Shown here piece by piece: positions 1-8,362 of a stretch of 64,000 nt of DNA. The notes beneath the pieces are model-generated. The model was given only the letters and a program-made list of their open reading frames with translations, made no database searches and was not told where the DNA came from. A program made the translations under genes and the position numbers. Positions within the stretch are counted from its first letter, which is position 1. Each line of letters begins with the position of its first letter. The DNA comes from JAUIAI01 sp041396685 (lineage in GTDB: Bacteria > Pseudomonadota > Gammaproteobacteria > Burkholderiales > Burkholderiaceae_E), in the NCBI GenBank assembly GCA_041396685.1, contig JAWKYD010000013.1, positions 1 to 64,000 on the forward strand. Reading direction: 5' to 3'.

Positions 1-1027
1 CGGCTACCGCGTCGACGAAGCTCTCTTCGAGCGTGGCCTCCAAGGCCCTCAGCTCGAGCAGCGTGCCCTGGCCGACCACCGCCTGCGCGATGGCCGCACG
101 CGGATCGCCCCCGCGCCGCGCCAGACAGTGAAATCGCAGCGCGCCGCCCGCGCCGCGACGCATGTGTCCATCCGTTGCGCGCACGGCCGCCATCCCGGCG
201 CGCTCGTGGGCCAACGGGTCGGTGGCGCCGACCACCGGCTCGACCCGGTCGACATCGGCCACGCCGCCGAGCAAGGCCAACGCGCCATCTTCATCGAGGC
301 CGGCCAGCACGACCTCCACCGTCATCGGCCGTGCGTCGTCGGCAACGCGCAGATCGTCGCTGAGCACGCGACCGTCGAGCAGCAGGATCACACGCGAGCA
401 AAGCGCATTGACCTCCTGCATCAGATGGCTGGAGAACAGCACCGCGCGGCCCTCGCCACAGCGGCGCACGACCGCGCGCGCCTCGATGGTCTGCAACGGA
501 TCGAGTCCGCTGGTGGCCTCGTCTAGCAACAGCACCTCGGGCCGGTTCAGTATCGCCTGGGCCAGACCTACGCGTTGCCGGAAGCCTTTCGACAGACGCC
601 CGGTGGGCTTGCCGAGGACCTCGCCAAGCGCACAGGCCTCGACGGCGTGGTCGATCGCCGGCCTGCGGGCCGTCGGCGCGAGTCCCTTGGCGCCGGCGAC
701 GAATTCGAGATACTGCTTCACGGTGAGCGTGTCGTAGAGCGGCGGGCGCTCGGGCAGATAGCCGATCTGGCGGCGGGCCTCGAGCGCATCGGCGCGCAGA
801 TCGATGCCGCCGATGCGAACCTCGCCGGCGTCGGCGCCCAGGTATCCGGCGATGATGCGCAGGGTGGTCGTCTTGCCGCTGCCATTGGGGCCGAGCAAAC
901 CCACGATCTCGCCCCGGCCGATCGAGAATCCCACCCCGTGCAGCACCTGTTGCCGGCCGAAGTGCTTGTCGACGCCACGCAGCGCAATGCTCGCGACAGG
1001 CTCTGGCGACTCGGGGGGTGAACTCAC
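1..1027 (-). CDS. ABC transporter ATP-binding protein, NatA/GldA type (3' end outside window)
   Basis: Energy-coupling ATPase of an ABC exporter of the NatA/GldA kind. About 342 codons are in the window and no stop is reached before the left edge. Visible motifs are Walker A GPNGSGKTT (about residues 46-54), the signature region LSKGFRQRVGLAQA, Walker B VLLLDEATSGLDP and the switch histidine in LFSSHLMQEV. The last residues (ATLEESFVDAVA) look like the usual C-terminus of this family, so little is missing. The start is the GTG at 1025-1027, chosen because the ABC fold begins about 12 residues later; no good ribosome-binding site precedes it. It lies only 18 bases past the T-tract of the terminator of the upstream gene, so how it is transcribed is unclear. 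The permease partner is presumably outside the window. The substrate cannot be told. Confidence 0.85.
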   Translation of the reverse strand, partial: MSSPPESPEPVASIALRGVDKHFGRQQVLHGVGFSIGRGEIVGLLGPNGSGKTTTLRIIAGYLGADAGEVRIGGIDLRADALEARRQIGYLPERPPLYDTLTVKQYLEFVAGAKGLAPTARRPAIDHAVEACALGEVLGKPTGRLSKGFRQRVGLAQAILNRPEVLLLDEATSGLDPLQTIEARAVVRRCGEGRAVLFSSHLMQEVNALCSRVILLLDGRVLSDDLRVADDARPMTVEVVLAGLDEDGALALLGGVADVDRVEPVVGATDPLAHERAGMAAVRATDGHMRRGAGGALRFHCLARRGGDPRAAIAQAVVGQGTLLELRALEATLEESFVDAVA

Positions 1028-1045
1028 GGGCGGGACAGGCGGGTG

Positions 1046-1073
1046 AAAAAAAGCGGGCCCTGGTCGGACCCGC
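1046..1073 (-). terminator. Rho-independent terminator after the MBL-fold gene
   Basis: On the minus strand an 8-bp stem (GCGGGTCC/GGGCCCGC, one T-G pair) closes a 5-base loop and is followed by seven T residues (1046-1052). It sits about 50 bases after the stop of the metallo-beta-lactamase-fold gene and just before the ABC ATPase gene. Confidence 0.85.
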
Positions 1074-1122
1074 CGGTACTGGGCGCCAAGCGGCCCGGCC
1101 CAACGCCGGCGCCGCAGCGTCG

Positions 1123-1977
1123 TCACATATACGGCTTGTCTTTGTCGTGCTCGTGCGAGTCGTATTGCTCGGCACCGTGGCTGTACCAGATCTGGCCGCC
1201 GGTGGCATCGCGAATCTGCTTGAGACGATCGATGGCATTCATCGAGTGGACCGTGCTCCAGGTGATGCCCGGGATAACGCCGGCCTCGTTCTCGGCCGTG
1301 TAGACCGCGTCGGCGGCGAGCAGCAGGGTGCCGGTCTTGGGCAGATTGACCCGCACCGACTGATGGCCCGGCGTATGACCCTTGGTGTCGAGAATGACGA
1401 TGGAGCCGTCGCCGAACAGGTCGTAGTCACCCATCAGCTGGATGAAATCGAAATCGCGAGTGGTGTCGTAGTCCTTGAGGACATAGGCTGCCCGCGCAAA
1501 GGTTTCCGGCCACCAGGCGGTGCGAAGCTCTTCCTTTTGCACCACGTGACGCGCCTTCGGAAACAGCTTGACGTTGCCGGCATGGTCGAGATGGAAGTGC
1601 GAATAGATAACGAACTTGACATCGTCGGTCTTGAAACCGAGTTTCTCGAGCTGCTTGTCGATGACCTCTTCACGGGTCTGATGAACAGTGAAGGCACCGC
1701 ACAACCCCTTGCCCCAATAGGCGTCGCAGCCGCCGTCGGCCGTTTCGACGTTGGTACCGGTATCGAACACCACCAGACCGCGCGGATGCTGAATGACGTA
1801 CATCGCCACAGGCACCTTGATGCGGGTACCGACGTCGCGCATGGCGGTGAGCCAGCCCTTGTCCAGCTCCAGTTTGCCGCTGGTGACCTGCCAGAGCTTC
1901 ATATCCTGCGCGCCGGCCGACAAGGCCACGAGACTGCAGGCCGCTGCGGCCAGCCATCTGGACAGCTTGATCTTCAT
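1123..1977 (-). CDS. Exported metallo-beta-lactamase-fold hydrolase, N-acyl-homoserine-lactonase-like
   Basis: Predicted periplasmic metallohydrolase of 284 residues. The start is the ATG at 1975-1977, because it gives a clean signal peptide (MKIKLSRWLAAAACSLVALS, cleavage near AGA-QD) and has AGAGAGG upstream. The dinuclear zinc motif SHFHLDHAGN is at about residues 126-135, with later ligands in KGHTPGHQ and LAADAVY. The spacing and the absence of other domains resemble the AiiA/AttM lactonase group, but related lactonases and other hydrolases share the motif, so the substrate is open. A signal peptide is unusual for cytoplasmic AHL lactonases. The gene ends in a strong terminator and looks monocistronic. 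Upstream lie about 110 bases and then the GNAT remnant. Confidence 0.8.
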   Translation of the reverse strand: MKIKLSRWLAAAACSLVALSAGAQDMKLWQVTSGKLELDKGWLTAMRDVGTRIKVPVAMYVIQHPRGLVVFDTGTNVETADGGCDAYWGKGLCGAFTVHQTREEVIDKQLEKLGFKTDDVKFVIYSHFHLDHAGNVKLFPKARHVVQKEELRTAWWPETFARAAYVLKDYDTTRDFDFIQLMGDYDLFGDGSIVILDTKGHTPGHQSVRVNLPKTGTLLLAADAVYTAENEAGVIPGITWSTVHSMNAIDRLKQIRDATGGQIWYSHGAEQYDSHEHDKDKPYM

Positions 1978-2087
1978 GGGGATGCCTCTCTGATTGGTTC
2001 TTTCTTGTTTGCCGGCCCGTGCGGGGCAGACCACCGGCGAAGGATATCAGCAGCGGGCCCACCCGTCGACAGACACGGATCGCGGGC

Positions 2088-2310
2088 TCAGCCGTGCAGC
2101 GCGCCCGGGCCGGCGATGCGCTTTCCGAACCAGTGATGCGCAGTGGGCACGTCGTTGAACGCCGGTACCCCTTCGGTCCCGAGATTGCGATACAGCGATT
2201 GTGCCTCTGGCATCGACTTGTCGGTTTCGAACCGGAGATTTCCGAAGCCATGGCCGCGCGCGATGACTTCGTCGAGAACATGAACGGCCTGCTGCGGCAG
2301 GCCATCATGA
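2088..2310 (-). pseudogene. Remnant of a GNAT N-acetyltransferase (C-terminal half only)
   Basis: The minus-strand frame contains a stretch similar to the C-terminal half of GNAT acetyltransferases: GHGFGNLRFETDKSMPEAQ, then SLYRNLG, then a tail ending HHWFGKRI. The acetyl-CoA loop (R/Q-x-x-G-x-G/A) and the N-terminal strands are not recognisable; upstream in the same frame the sequence becomes unlike any acetyltransferase. I read this as a decayed or truncated gene. The frame stays open to 2438, so a short expressed product cannot be excluded. Confidence 0.5.
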
Positions 2311-2450
2311 GCGACGCTGGTCCTCACAGAGAACGACGAGCAGCCTCCCGTCAGCGCGCTCATTGAACCCACGCGGTGAGATGTCAGCTTCCTGAGCGCA
2401 GAAGCCCGAACCATGGCATTGGGCCGAGGCGCCGACATACCGGCTGCCGG

Positions 2451-3161
2451 TTACTTCGGACTCAGCACGTTGCGCGCAACATCGTTGAAGAGACTGGTCG
2501 GGACAAGGGTCGTCGTCCGAGCGCCAGCCTGTTCGAACGTATCGACACGGTTCGCACGCACCACAAAGGAGCCCGCGGGAAAAACGGCGCCGCTCTGGCT
2601 CGAGATGAATTGCCCGATTGGGCTTCCGCTCACGTCAATGACTTCACCGAGCTCATAGGACACCTTTCTCAGCACCCGCGCCGGCAACAATTCAGGACCG
2701 GCGAGCCCGGATATCTCGAAGGCATAGCCCGTGCCGGTGAACGTCAGTCGCTCGGGGTCAGTCTCGAGCGATTCTGCGGTCACCGCGAAGCGTGGTTGAT
2801 ATCCGGGTTTTCGCATGATCGACTTCGATGCGGTGTCTACGACTTCGAAGGGACCGTTCAAATAGTCGGTGAGCCGCTGATCAGCCGGCCACACGATGGT
2901 ATTCGTAGCCCCGGAGCCGCCAGACACGGGGGGATTGCCGCCGGCAGTATCGCCGGCCGTGGAATCGCCGTTGGAGGCCTCCCCTCCCGGCGCAGGCCCG
3001 GCAGGCGCATCGGTGCCGGATGCGCTCTCACCCGTTCCGGCCGCCGATGTGCCGTTGGCCGCCGAGTCGCTGCCGACGGCATTCGAATCACCACCGCCAC
3101 CACCACACGCGGACAGCGCAGCGAACAACGCGCTCGTCACGCACAACTTCAGCCTATTCAT
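2451..3161 (-). CDS. Hypothetical lipoprotein with Gly/Ser/Ala-rich linker
   Basis: A 236-residue protein of unknown function. It has a lipoprotein signal with lipobox LSAC (Cys19), followed by five glycines and a low-complexity linker rich in Gly, Ser, Ala and Asp up to about residue 85. A compact C-terminal region of about 150 residues follows (starting near IVWPADQRLTDYL) that I do not recognise. It should be anchored in the outer or inner membrane facing the periplasm; Gly at +2 gives no inner-membrane retention signal. The gene follows another exported hypothetical by 67 bases on the same strand, so the two are probably one operon. The start ATG has AAGG upstream. Confidence 0.7.
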   Translation of the reverse strand: MNRLKLCVTSALFAALSACGGGGGDSNAVGSDSAANGTSAAGTGESASGTDAPAGPAPGGEASNGDSTAGDTAGGNPPVSGGSGATNTIVWPADQRLTDYLNGPFEVVDTASKSIMRKPGYQPRFAVTAESLETDPERLTFTGTGYAFEISGLAGPELLPARVLRKVSYELGEVIDVSGSPIGQFISSQSGAVFPAGSFVVRANRVDTFEQAGARTTTLVPTSLFNDVARNVLSPK

Positions 3162-3228
3162 GTTCGAACCTTGTCAGGGGCCATGAGAATCCCGTTCCTT
3201 CGACCGCGGGCCAGGGAGACGCAGACGG

Positions 3229-3924
3229 CTACTGGGCGGCCGGCCCGACATAGTTCAAGCGGACGCTGTCTCGTTGAACGCCCGACGACCAACTCGAGAA
3301 AACGATAATGTTCTCACCGACAGTCTGGGCGCCGACGAACACGCTATTGCCATCCCACCCATAGAACAAGTGGGCACCGGATGGAGTCTGCGTGAAGTCC
3401 AAGGTCCCGAAGGCCAGTTCTGGATCTTTCGCGTCATAGAGCACCTTGTAGCCCGAATAATAGGTATTCCCCTGGAAGTGGGTTGCCATGGGCTCCGTCG
3501 ACCAATTCATCGTCAGATTCGCGTCGTTGCCGGTGTGCTTCTGCAGCGTATAGTTTTCATACCCGTTCGGACCGACCGCGGGACCGGTGATGCGCCAGAC
3601 GTTGCCGCGATCATCCTGCCAAAGGCCCGCACGAAACGCACTGATGCTCAAGACGGGTGGCGAGACGTCGATCTGGGAAATCCGCTCGAACGACAACTGG
3701 CCGTTGGCATCGCTGGTGAGTTGGAATGCGATGTCATACCAGTTGACGGCGCCAGTCACCATGTTCCGAACCGGCACACGCCGCAGAGTCACGGTTCTGC
3801 CCGCGCCCGCCACCGCCGCACTTTCGACGAAAACCTCCAGACTCGTTCCCGGCAACGGTTCGGCTACCGCCACTGACGCAAGCGCCGAGAGCGCGGCGGA
3901 TATCGTGATGGCAAGCTTCTTCAA
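3229..3924 (-). CDS. Exported hypothetical protein, TTG start
   Basis: A 231-residue secreted protein of unknown function. The start is a TTG at 3922-3924, supported by a strong GGAGG six bases upstream and by an immediate signal peptide (MKKLAITISAALSALASVAVA, given here only as positions 1-21). The mature part is rich in Thr, Asn, Gly and aromatic residues with an alternating pattern suggesting beta structure, and has no cysteines or recognisable enzyme motif. It precedes the lipoprotein gene, with which it probably forms a two-gene operon. I found no family assignment by eye; a surface or matrix protein is possible but unproven. Confidence 0.65.
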   Translation of the reverse strand: MKKLAITISAALSALASVAVAEPLPGTSLEVFVESAAVAGAGRTVTLRRVPVRNMVTGAVNWYDIAFQLTSDANGQLSFERISQIDVSPPVLSISAFRAGLWQDDRGNVWRITGPAVGPNGYENYTLQKHTGNDANLTMNWSTEPMATHFQGNTYYSGYKVLYDAKDPELAFGTLDFTQTPSGAHLFYGWDGNSVFVGAQTVGENIIVFSSWSSGVQRDSVRLNYVGPAAQ

Positions 3925-4262
3925 TGAACGCCTCCTCAGGCTGAATAGTGTCTGTCATATGCACCCACGAGCGGACGGCAACACTCGGTTGCCGAATCGT
4001 CATTCGGCATCGGGCCCTTGATGAGCGACGAATCTCTGCCGAAATATTGTTGGTCGGCAGCTATTGCGTCAGGCATTTGGCCGAACGTGTCAGGAAGCGT
4101 CAAGCGGTCAATTCAGGGAAACCGTGAACGAATTCATCGTCGGCCTCCATGAAATCACTCGGCCATGACCCAAATTAGCTAACTCCGTTTCGTCATTTTC
4201 GAATCAATCGCACGCGCTGCGATCGAGACAGCCCAGTTTTCTGACCCCGACCGGATTCGCCT

Positions 4263-4298
4263 GCGCGAAATGGGCGCCGGGCGCGAAATGGGCGCCGG
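4263..4298. repeat. Perfect tandem duplication of an 18-base unit
   Basis: The unit GCGCGAAATGGGCGCCGG occurs twice head to tail with no mismatch. It is too short and too few for a CRISPR array. It may be replication slippage. Confidence 0.9.
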
Positions 4299-4450
4299 TC
4301 GTGGCTCGTCGACGGAACCGCCATTCTGATATTCTGCATCGGGAAATGATCAGCCCCATCCGACGCGGCGCCGTCTACGTCGGTACGGAAAGCCTTGACG
4401 CTGGCAGGCACAGGTATACAAGCGGGCGTAGCCCCGCTCATGAACCCGGC

Positions 4451-4486
4451 TTGCGCGGTCAAGGTTTGCGCGGTCAAGGTTTGCGC
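4451..4486. repeat. 15-base tandem repeat, 2.4 copies
   Basis: The unit TTGCGCGGTCAAGGT is repeated twice perfectly and begins a third time (TTGCGC). It ends about 30 bases before the start of the AsmA-like gene, so changes in copy number would alter its 5' leader or promoter region. Confidence 0.9.
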
Positions 4487-4516
4487 ACCGGGTGACGGGT
4501 CGGGGGCTGGGCCATC

Positions 4517-6460
4517 ATGAAGGCGTCCTCAACAGCTTTCTCTAGCGACTTTCTCATGGGCATGTCGAGCATCACCGGCCGCGGTCTCAAGGCCGCGCTG
4601 TCCCTGGCACTCATCCTGTTCGCGACGCCCCTGCTGGCCGCAAACTCTCTCGATGATTGGTCCGAGGAGCCTCTCGAGGACCCGCTCGAACTGCCCTCGC
4701 CAGCGTCTGAAACGGCACCTACACCCGGTGAATCGACTGACATCGACGGATCGTTTCCCTGGCCTACCGTCACGATTCCCGATGCGTCGTTCTTGGCGAA
4801 CAGTGGCCTCCTCCGTCGGGCCCGCGTCGAGGGATTGCGGGTCGCACTCGCTCCGCGATTCCTTCTGAGAAATGGTCTCTCTGGCGCGATCAAGGTATCG
4901 GCCAGCAGCGTCACCGTGATTGCCGACGATCGCGAGACTGATCAAACGAACCGCGGTCCCGACGAGCGAGCCGCATCCGAGCCGAAGCCCGAGTTGCCGG
5001 GCCTGCCCGACCTCGTCGATGAGCTCTCCCCGTTACTCGATTGGCTACACTCCGGGCGCGCCGAGCTCGCCATCGGGGCGATCGACCTGATCGTGCGCAA
5101 GTCGGGCGTCGGGAATTACCGGTTCCGATTCACCGATGTACTGGCCAGCGCGTCGCGTGGCCAGATCAGCATCGCTGCCAAAATGAACGACGACGTGGGC
5201 GAGCCGCGTCACGTGCGGCTCGTCATCAGCGATCTGGCCAAGGAACCCGCTGCGCCGCCAAGCATCACCGGTCGGATCGAACTCGAGACCGACGGCATCG
5301 AGAGCGATTCTCCGAACTGGAATCTGACTGCGCCGCTCAAGATCGATCCAAATGCGATCACTCTTTCGGATTTCGACCTCAAGTCATCCGCGGCATGGCT
5401 CCGTGGAAGCTTGAGCCTCAGTCACGATGGTGAGCACCGAGTGCTCGAGGGCGATCTCGAAGTACGTCGGCTCGAACTGAACGCCTTTCTGCCGGACACC
5501 GAGTTTGATGCCCCCGACGCAGAGGTCGATCGGCGTCTGTTCACGCTAGCCCCGTTCGGTTTTGCCCCTCCCGAGGATCTACGCGCCGATGTCCGTGTTC
5601 AACTCGGCGCCATACGGATGGGCTCCATTCCAGTCGTCAACGGCCGGCTACAACTATCGATGGACGCCGGCAAGACCACACTGACCAGCAATGACTTGAC
5701 GGTGTTCGGCGGGCCAAGCACTCTGAAGATCAGTTTCGACTCGCTGCAACCATCCGAATACTCCATGCGAGTTCGGGCCGAGGCCACTGCAATGCAGCTG
5801 GATAGACTCAGGCCGGGTATCGATCAGGAATCCTTCATCAGTCAGGGTGAAGCCGACGTCATCATCACACTGCGCGGACACGGTTCGTCGCCCGCGGCAC
5901 TGGCCACCTCGCTCAACGGATATGTGCTCGGATCGGTCAAAGACGCCGTGGTCAATCAGGAGTATTCGACGTTGCTCGATCGGGGCGTCGTAGCGTGGGC
6001 TCGTGAGCAGCTTTCGCTGTCCTCCACGTCGCGGCCATCTGACGAGCCGCTCAAGGCGACAGATCTCAGCGCGCCGCTGAGCATCCCGTGCGGCGCCATT
6101 CGCCTGTACATCAATGACGGACGGGTCGAGGCCAGCAATGGCCTGATACTGGAAACGCCGGACAATACCCTCTATGGCTCCGGCTACGTCGACTTGTCAG
6201 ACGAAACGCTGGGATTCGCCTTCCGAACACGGAGCCGAAGCATTTTTGATTGGAGCGCGATCTCGATCATCAAGTACGTCGAGACGCAGGGTACCCTCGC
6301 GCGCCCCCTCATCACTCTGAATAACGTCGAACTGGCCAAACAAGGATTGATGGCAGCCTCGTCGGTCGCCTTGGGTCCGCTGCCCGGTCTGGTGTACTCT
6401 CTGGCCGAATCGGGGGTACGCGACGCGAACAGTCGCAAGTGCGACGTTGCACTGCGCTAA
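4517..6460 (+). CDS. AsmA-like periplasmic protein
   Basis: A 647-residue envelope protein. A signal peptide or signal anchor lies at about residues 22-42 (GLKAALSLALILFATPLLAA). The mature region has an acidic/proline-rich stretch and then repeated beta-strand segments typical of AsmA/TamB-related proteins. The C-terminal part, with phrases such as GEADVIITLRGHGSSPAAL and NLYGSGYVDLSDETLGFAF-like blocks near residues 450-580, is the AsmA C-terminal region. Family members form long hydrophobic-groove bridges and have been linked to phospholipid transport and outer-membrane assembly. This one lacks a clear trimming of N-terminal AsmA blocks, so its exact subgroup is uncertain. The first ATG was kept; a Met at residue 14 or 16 is also possible. 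It is transcribed alone on the plus strand and faces a convergent exported protein gene. Confidence 0.75.
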   Translation: MKASSTAFSSDFLMGMSSITGRGLKAALSLALILFATPLLAANSLDDWSEEPLEDPLELPSPASETAPTPGESTDIDGSFPWPTVTIPDASFLANSGLLRRARVEGLRVALAPRFLLRNGLSGAIKVSASSVTVIADDRETDQTNRGPDERAASEPKPELPGLPDLVDELSPLLDWLHSGRAELAIGAIDLIVRKSGVGNYRFRFTDVLASASRGQISIAAKMNDDVGEPRHVRLVISDLAKEPAAPPSITGRIELETDGIESDSPNWNLTAPLKIDPNAITLSDFDLKSSAAWLRGSLSLSHDGEHRVLEGDLEVRRLELNAFLPDTEFDAPDAEVDRRLFTLAPFGFAPPEDLRADVRVQLGAIRMGSIPVVNGRLQLSMDAGKTTLTSNDLTVFGGPSTLKISFDSLQPSEYSMRVRAEATAMQLDRLRPGIDQESFISQGEADVIITLRGHGSSPAALATSLNGYVLGSVKDAVVNQEYSTLLDRGVVAWAREQLSLSSTSRPSDEPLKATDLSAPLSIPCGAIRLYINDGRVEASNGLILETPDNTLYGSGYVDLSDETLGFAFRTRSRSIFDWSAISIIKYVETQGTLARPLITLNNVELAKQGLMAASSVALGPLPGLVYSLAESGVRDANSRKCDVALR

Positions 6461-6506
6461 GTATCCAAATCCAGCGCCTGAAAGAATGTCGGTTCGAGCG
6501 CCACGA

Positions 6507-7100
6507 TCAGATCTGATAGCGACTGACGCTGTCGCGAACGATCGCCTCCAGCGCCGCGCGTTCGTCGGGCTTGCGCTCTGTCGCGGCCTGCTCAGGTAAC
6601 GACCCCAGCGCATCGCGCAAAAGTCCCGCTGCGCCCTGCATGCGAACGTCGAGTACATCCATCTGCCCGTCCTGGGTCGGAAACGCGATACTCAGATCAC
6701 GCGCCGACAGCATGGCGGCGACCAGGATCTCCGCACTGGCGATGTGCGCAACCAGCTTGGACTCGTCGCCATCGCGCACGATCAGACAGCGCGCCGGGAG
6801 AACGTCCACCTGCGCGGCCGAATTCGTCAGCAATGGATAGACCTGACCAGGCAGACAGCCGGCCGCCGGCTCCACGAACATGTCGCACTGGCGATGGCTA
6901 CAGATGGCGTGCAAGCTGCCACCGGTCGTCACATGGACGAGATGCGCGGTTTCATCGTTGACCGCCTCGGCGATCTGCCAGTGGGTCACAGGCCCTTGCG
7001 GCTCGACGGATTGCGCGCTGACGACTCCCCCGGTCATCAAAGGTGATGCCACCAGGAGCGAGCCTCGAAGGATCCAACCGATCTTGCTGAAGATACCCAT
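6507..7100 (-). CDS. Exported hypothetical protein
   Basis: A 197-residue protein with a signal peptide (cleavage near VSA-QS, about residue 30) and GAGGTG upstream of the ATG. Four cysteines in the mature part (in HAICSHRQCDMF, GCLPGQ and ARCLIV) could form disulfides in the periplasm. The C-terminal 50 residues are helical and charged. I recognise no family. It converges on the AsmA-like gene, whose stop is 46 bases away, and may be transcribed alone from the 7.1-7.47 kb intergenic region. Confidence 0.6.
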   Translation of the reverse strand: MGIFSKIGWILRGSLLVASPLMTGGVVSAQSVEPQGPVTHWQIAEAVNDETAHLVHVTTGGSLHAICSHRQCDMFVEPAAGCLPGQVYPLLTNSAAQVDVLPARCLIVRDGDESKLVAHIASAEILVAAMLSARDLSIAFPTQDGQMDVLDVRMQGAAGLLRDALGSLPEQAATERKPDERAALEAIVRDSVSRYQI

Positions 7101-7474
7101 GACGACACCTCGCTTTCGAGTGCAGGTGGGTCCGGGTAGCTGCTGTTCAGACCCTTGTCATTGGGTGCGCGAAACCGGCACGGGAGTTCAATCCAAGGCA
7201 CCCGGGCGGTGCGCTTGGCTTGACGGAACGCTCTACGATGGATCTATCCAGGTTCTGTCGATTGCGCGCCTGTGGCCTCGGAATCCGAATCGCGCCGTAG
7301 ACTCCACCGTCGCAACGGTTTGCCCGGTACGTGGCGAGATCAAAAGGCCGGTTTGGCAATAGAAGTTCGGGCAGGCGCTCTGGCGGGCCGTTGGTTCGGC
7401 AGCGACTCCCTTCACCGGGGAGCGATCGACGGCTCGTCACTCTCACCCACAGATGAAATCAAGGGAGCAAGCAG
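7101..7474. other. Divergent intergenic region upstream of the SDR gene
   Basis: About 370 bases with no supported gene, between the exported hypothetical (minus) and the SDR (plus). It holds a possible promoter for the SDR at 7220-7248 and the SDR ribosome-binding site (AAGGGAG at about 7459-7465). Short open frames here are arginine-rich artefacts of high GC. Confidence 0.6.
7220..7248 (+). promoter_or_regulatory. Possible sigma70 promoter for the SDR gene
   Basis: TTGACG (7220-7225), a 17-base spacer, then TCTATC (7243-7248). The -35 box is good, the -10 box weak (3 of 6). It would give a leader of about 220 bases. Confidence 0.3.
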
Positions 7475-8182
7475 ATGAAACCACTGGCACTGATCTTCGG
7501 CGGATCACGCGGCATCGGCGCGGCCTGCGTGACGACACTGGCCGAGCAGGGCTGGCAGGTGGCCCTGACCCGTACGGGCCAAGCCAGCGCGAGCCCGAAC
7601 GGAGATGTGCGCACCTATCGGGCCGACGTGCAGGACGCTGCGGCCGTCACCGCGGTCTTCGAGCAGGTTGGGGCCGATCACGGCCGCCAGCCCGACTGTG
7701 TGATCGTCAATGCCGGCATCAATGTCCCGCCGGCACCGATCGCGGATTTCGATCCGCAAGCATTCAGGCGCCTCGTCGACGTGAACCTGGTCGGCGCATT
7801 CAACGTGTTGCACGAGGCGGCCCGGTGCGTACGCGATGGCGGCAGCATCATTGGTATCACCACCTCGATGGTGCGCGTGGGCATTCCGGGCGGCGGCCCG
7901 TACACCGCCACCAAGGCGGCGGTCGAAAGCCTGCTGCGCAGCATGGCGCGGGAGTTGGCATCGCGCGGCATCCGCGTCAACGGCGTGGCACCCGGGCCCG
8001 TCGACACCGATCTGTTCAATGCCGGCAAGACCGACGAAGCCAAGGCACGTTCCGCCGCCCTGAGCCCCTTCAATCGAATCGGCCGCCCGGCCGAGGTGGC
8101 CGAAGTGGTCGCGTTCCTGGCATCCGACAAGGCCTCCTGGGTGCACGGCCAGATTATTCAACCAAATGGCGGAATGGTCTGA
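7475..8182 (+). CDS. SDR-family NAD(P)-dependent oxidoreductase (FabG-like)
   Basis: A 235-residue classical short-chain dehydrogenase/reductase. The dinucleotide motif GGSRGIG is at residues 9-15, the NAG motif in IVNAGINVPPAP, the catalytic Ser in GITTSMVRVG, and the catalytic pair in YTATKAAVE. The family interconverts alcohols and ketones, including 3-oxoacyl-ACP and steroid or sugar substrates; the substrate here is unknown. AAGGGAG precedes the ATG. The Rossmann motif variant (GGSRGIG rather than TGxxxGIG) and the arginine-poor N-terminus do not settle the cofactor. It converges on the transporter/catabolic cluster, so a role with those enzymes is possible but only suggested by position. 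Confidence 0.85.
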   Translation: MKPLALIFGGSRGIGAACVTTLAEQGWQVALTRTGQASASPNGDVRTYRADVQDAAAVTAVFEQVGADHGRQPDCVIVNAGINVPPAPIADFDPQAFRRLVDVNLVGAFNVLHEAARCVRDGGSIIGITTSMVRVGIPGGGPYTATKAAVESLLRSMARELASRGIRVNGVAPGPVDTDLFNAGKTDEAKARSAALSPFNRIGRPAEVAEVVAFLASDKASWVHGQIIQPNGGMV

Positions 8183-8362
8183 TGCCTGAGCGGCGGACGA
8201 GGCGCGACAGCGGTTCGCGCAACGCCCGCCGACGCCAGGCCGTCGACGGGCAGCGCGATGACGCTGTCAGCGGTTTCGGCAGGCCCTGAGAATCACGCCG
8301 TGGAACCCGCTCACGGCGATTCGCCCGCGTGGCGCCGCACGAAATACCAGTCCTGCCCGCCC

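Larger units (their letters stand above)
3925..4516. other. Divergent intergenic region with two short tandem repeats
   Basis: About 590 bases between the minus-strand exported protein gene and the plus-strand AsmA-like gene. It is less GC-rich in its middle (around 4060-4200) than the flanking genes and should hold both promoters, but no convincing -35/-10 pair was found. It contains an 18-base unit repeated twice at 4263-4298 and a 15-base unit repeated at 4451-4486. No gene is supported here. Confidence 0.6.

Noticed and set aside
291..1238. Arginine-rich minus-strand frame over the ABC ATPase
   Set aside because: Shifted frame of the real ATPase gene. The true frame, from GTG at 1027, has all ABC motifs and no stop.
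1018..2136. Plus-strand open frame of 372 codons
   Set aside because: Antisense to the metallo-hydrolase gene, which has a signal peptide, zinc motif, ribosome-binding site and terminator. The plus frame has no recognised domain.
4263..4486. CRISPR-like array
   Set aside because: Two unrelated units with two copies each and no spacers; no cas genes in the window.
8296..8318. Hairpin between the SDR and the permease
   Set aside because: A 7-bp stem without a T-tract on either strand; too weak to call a terminator.
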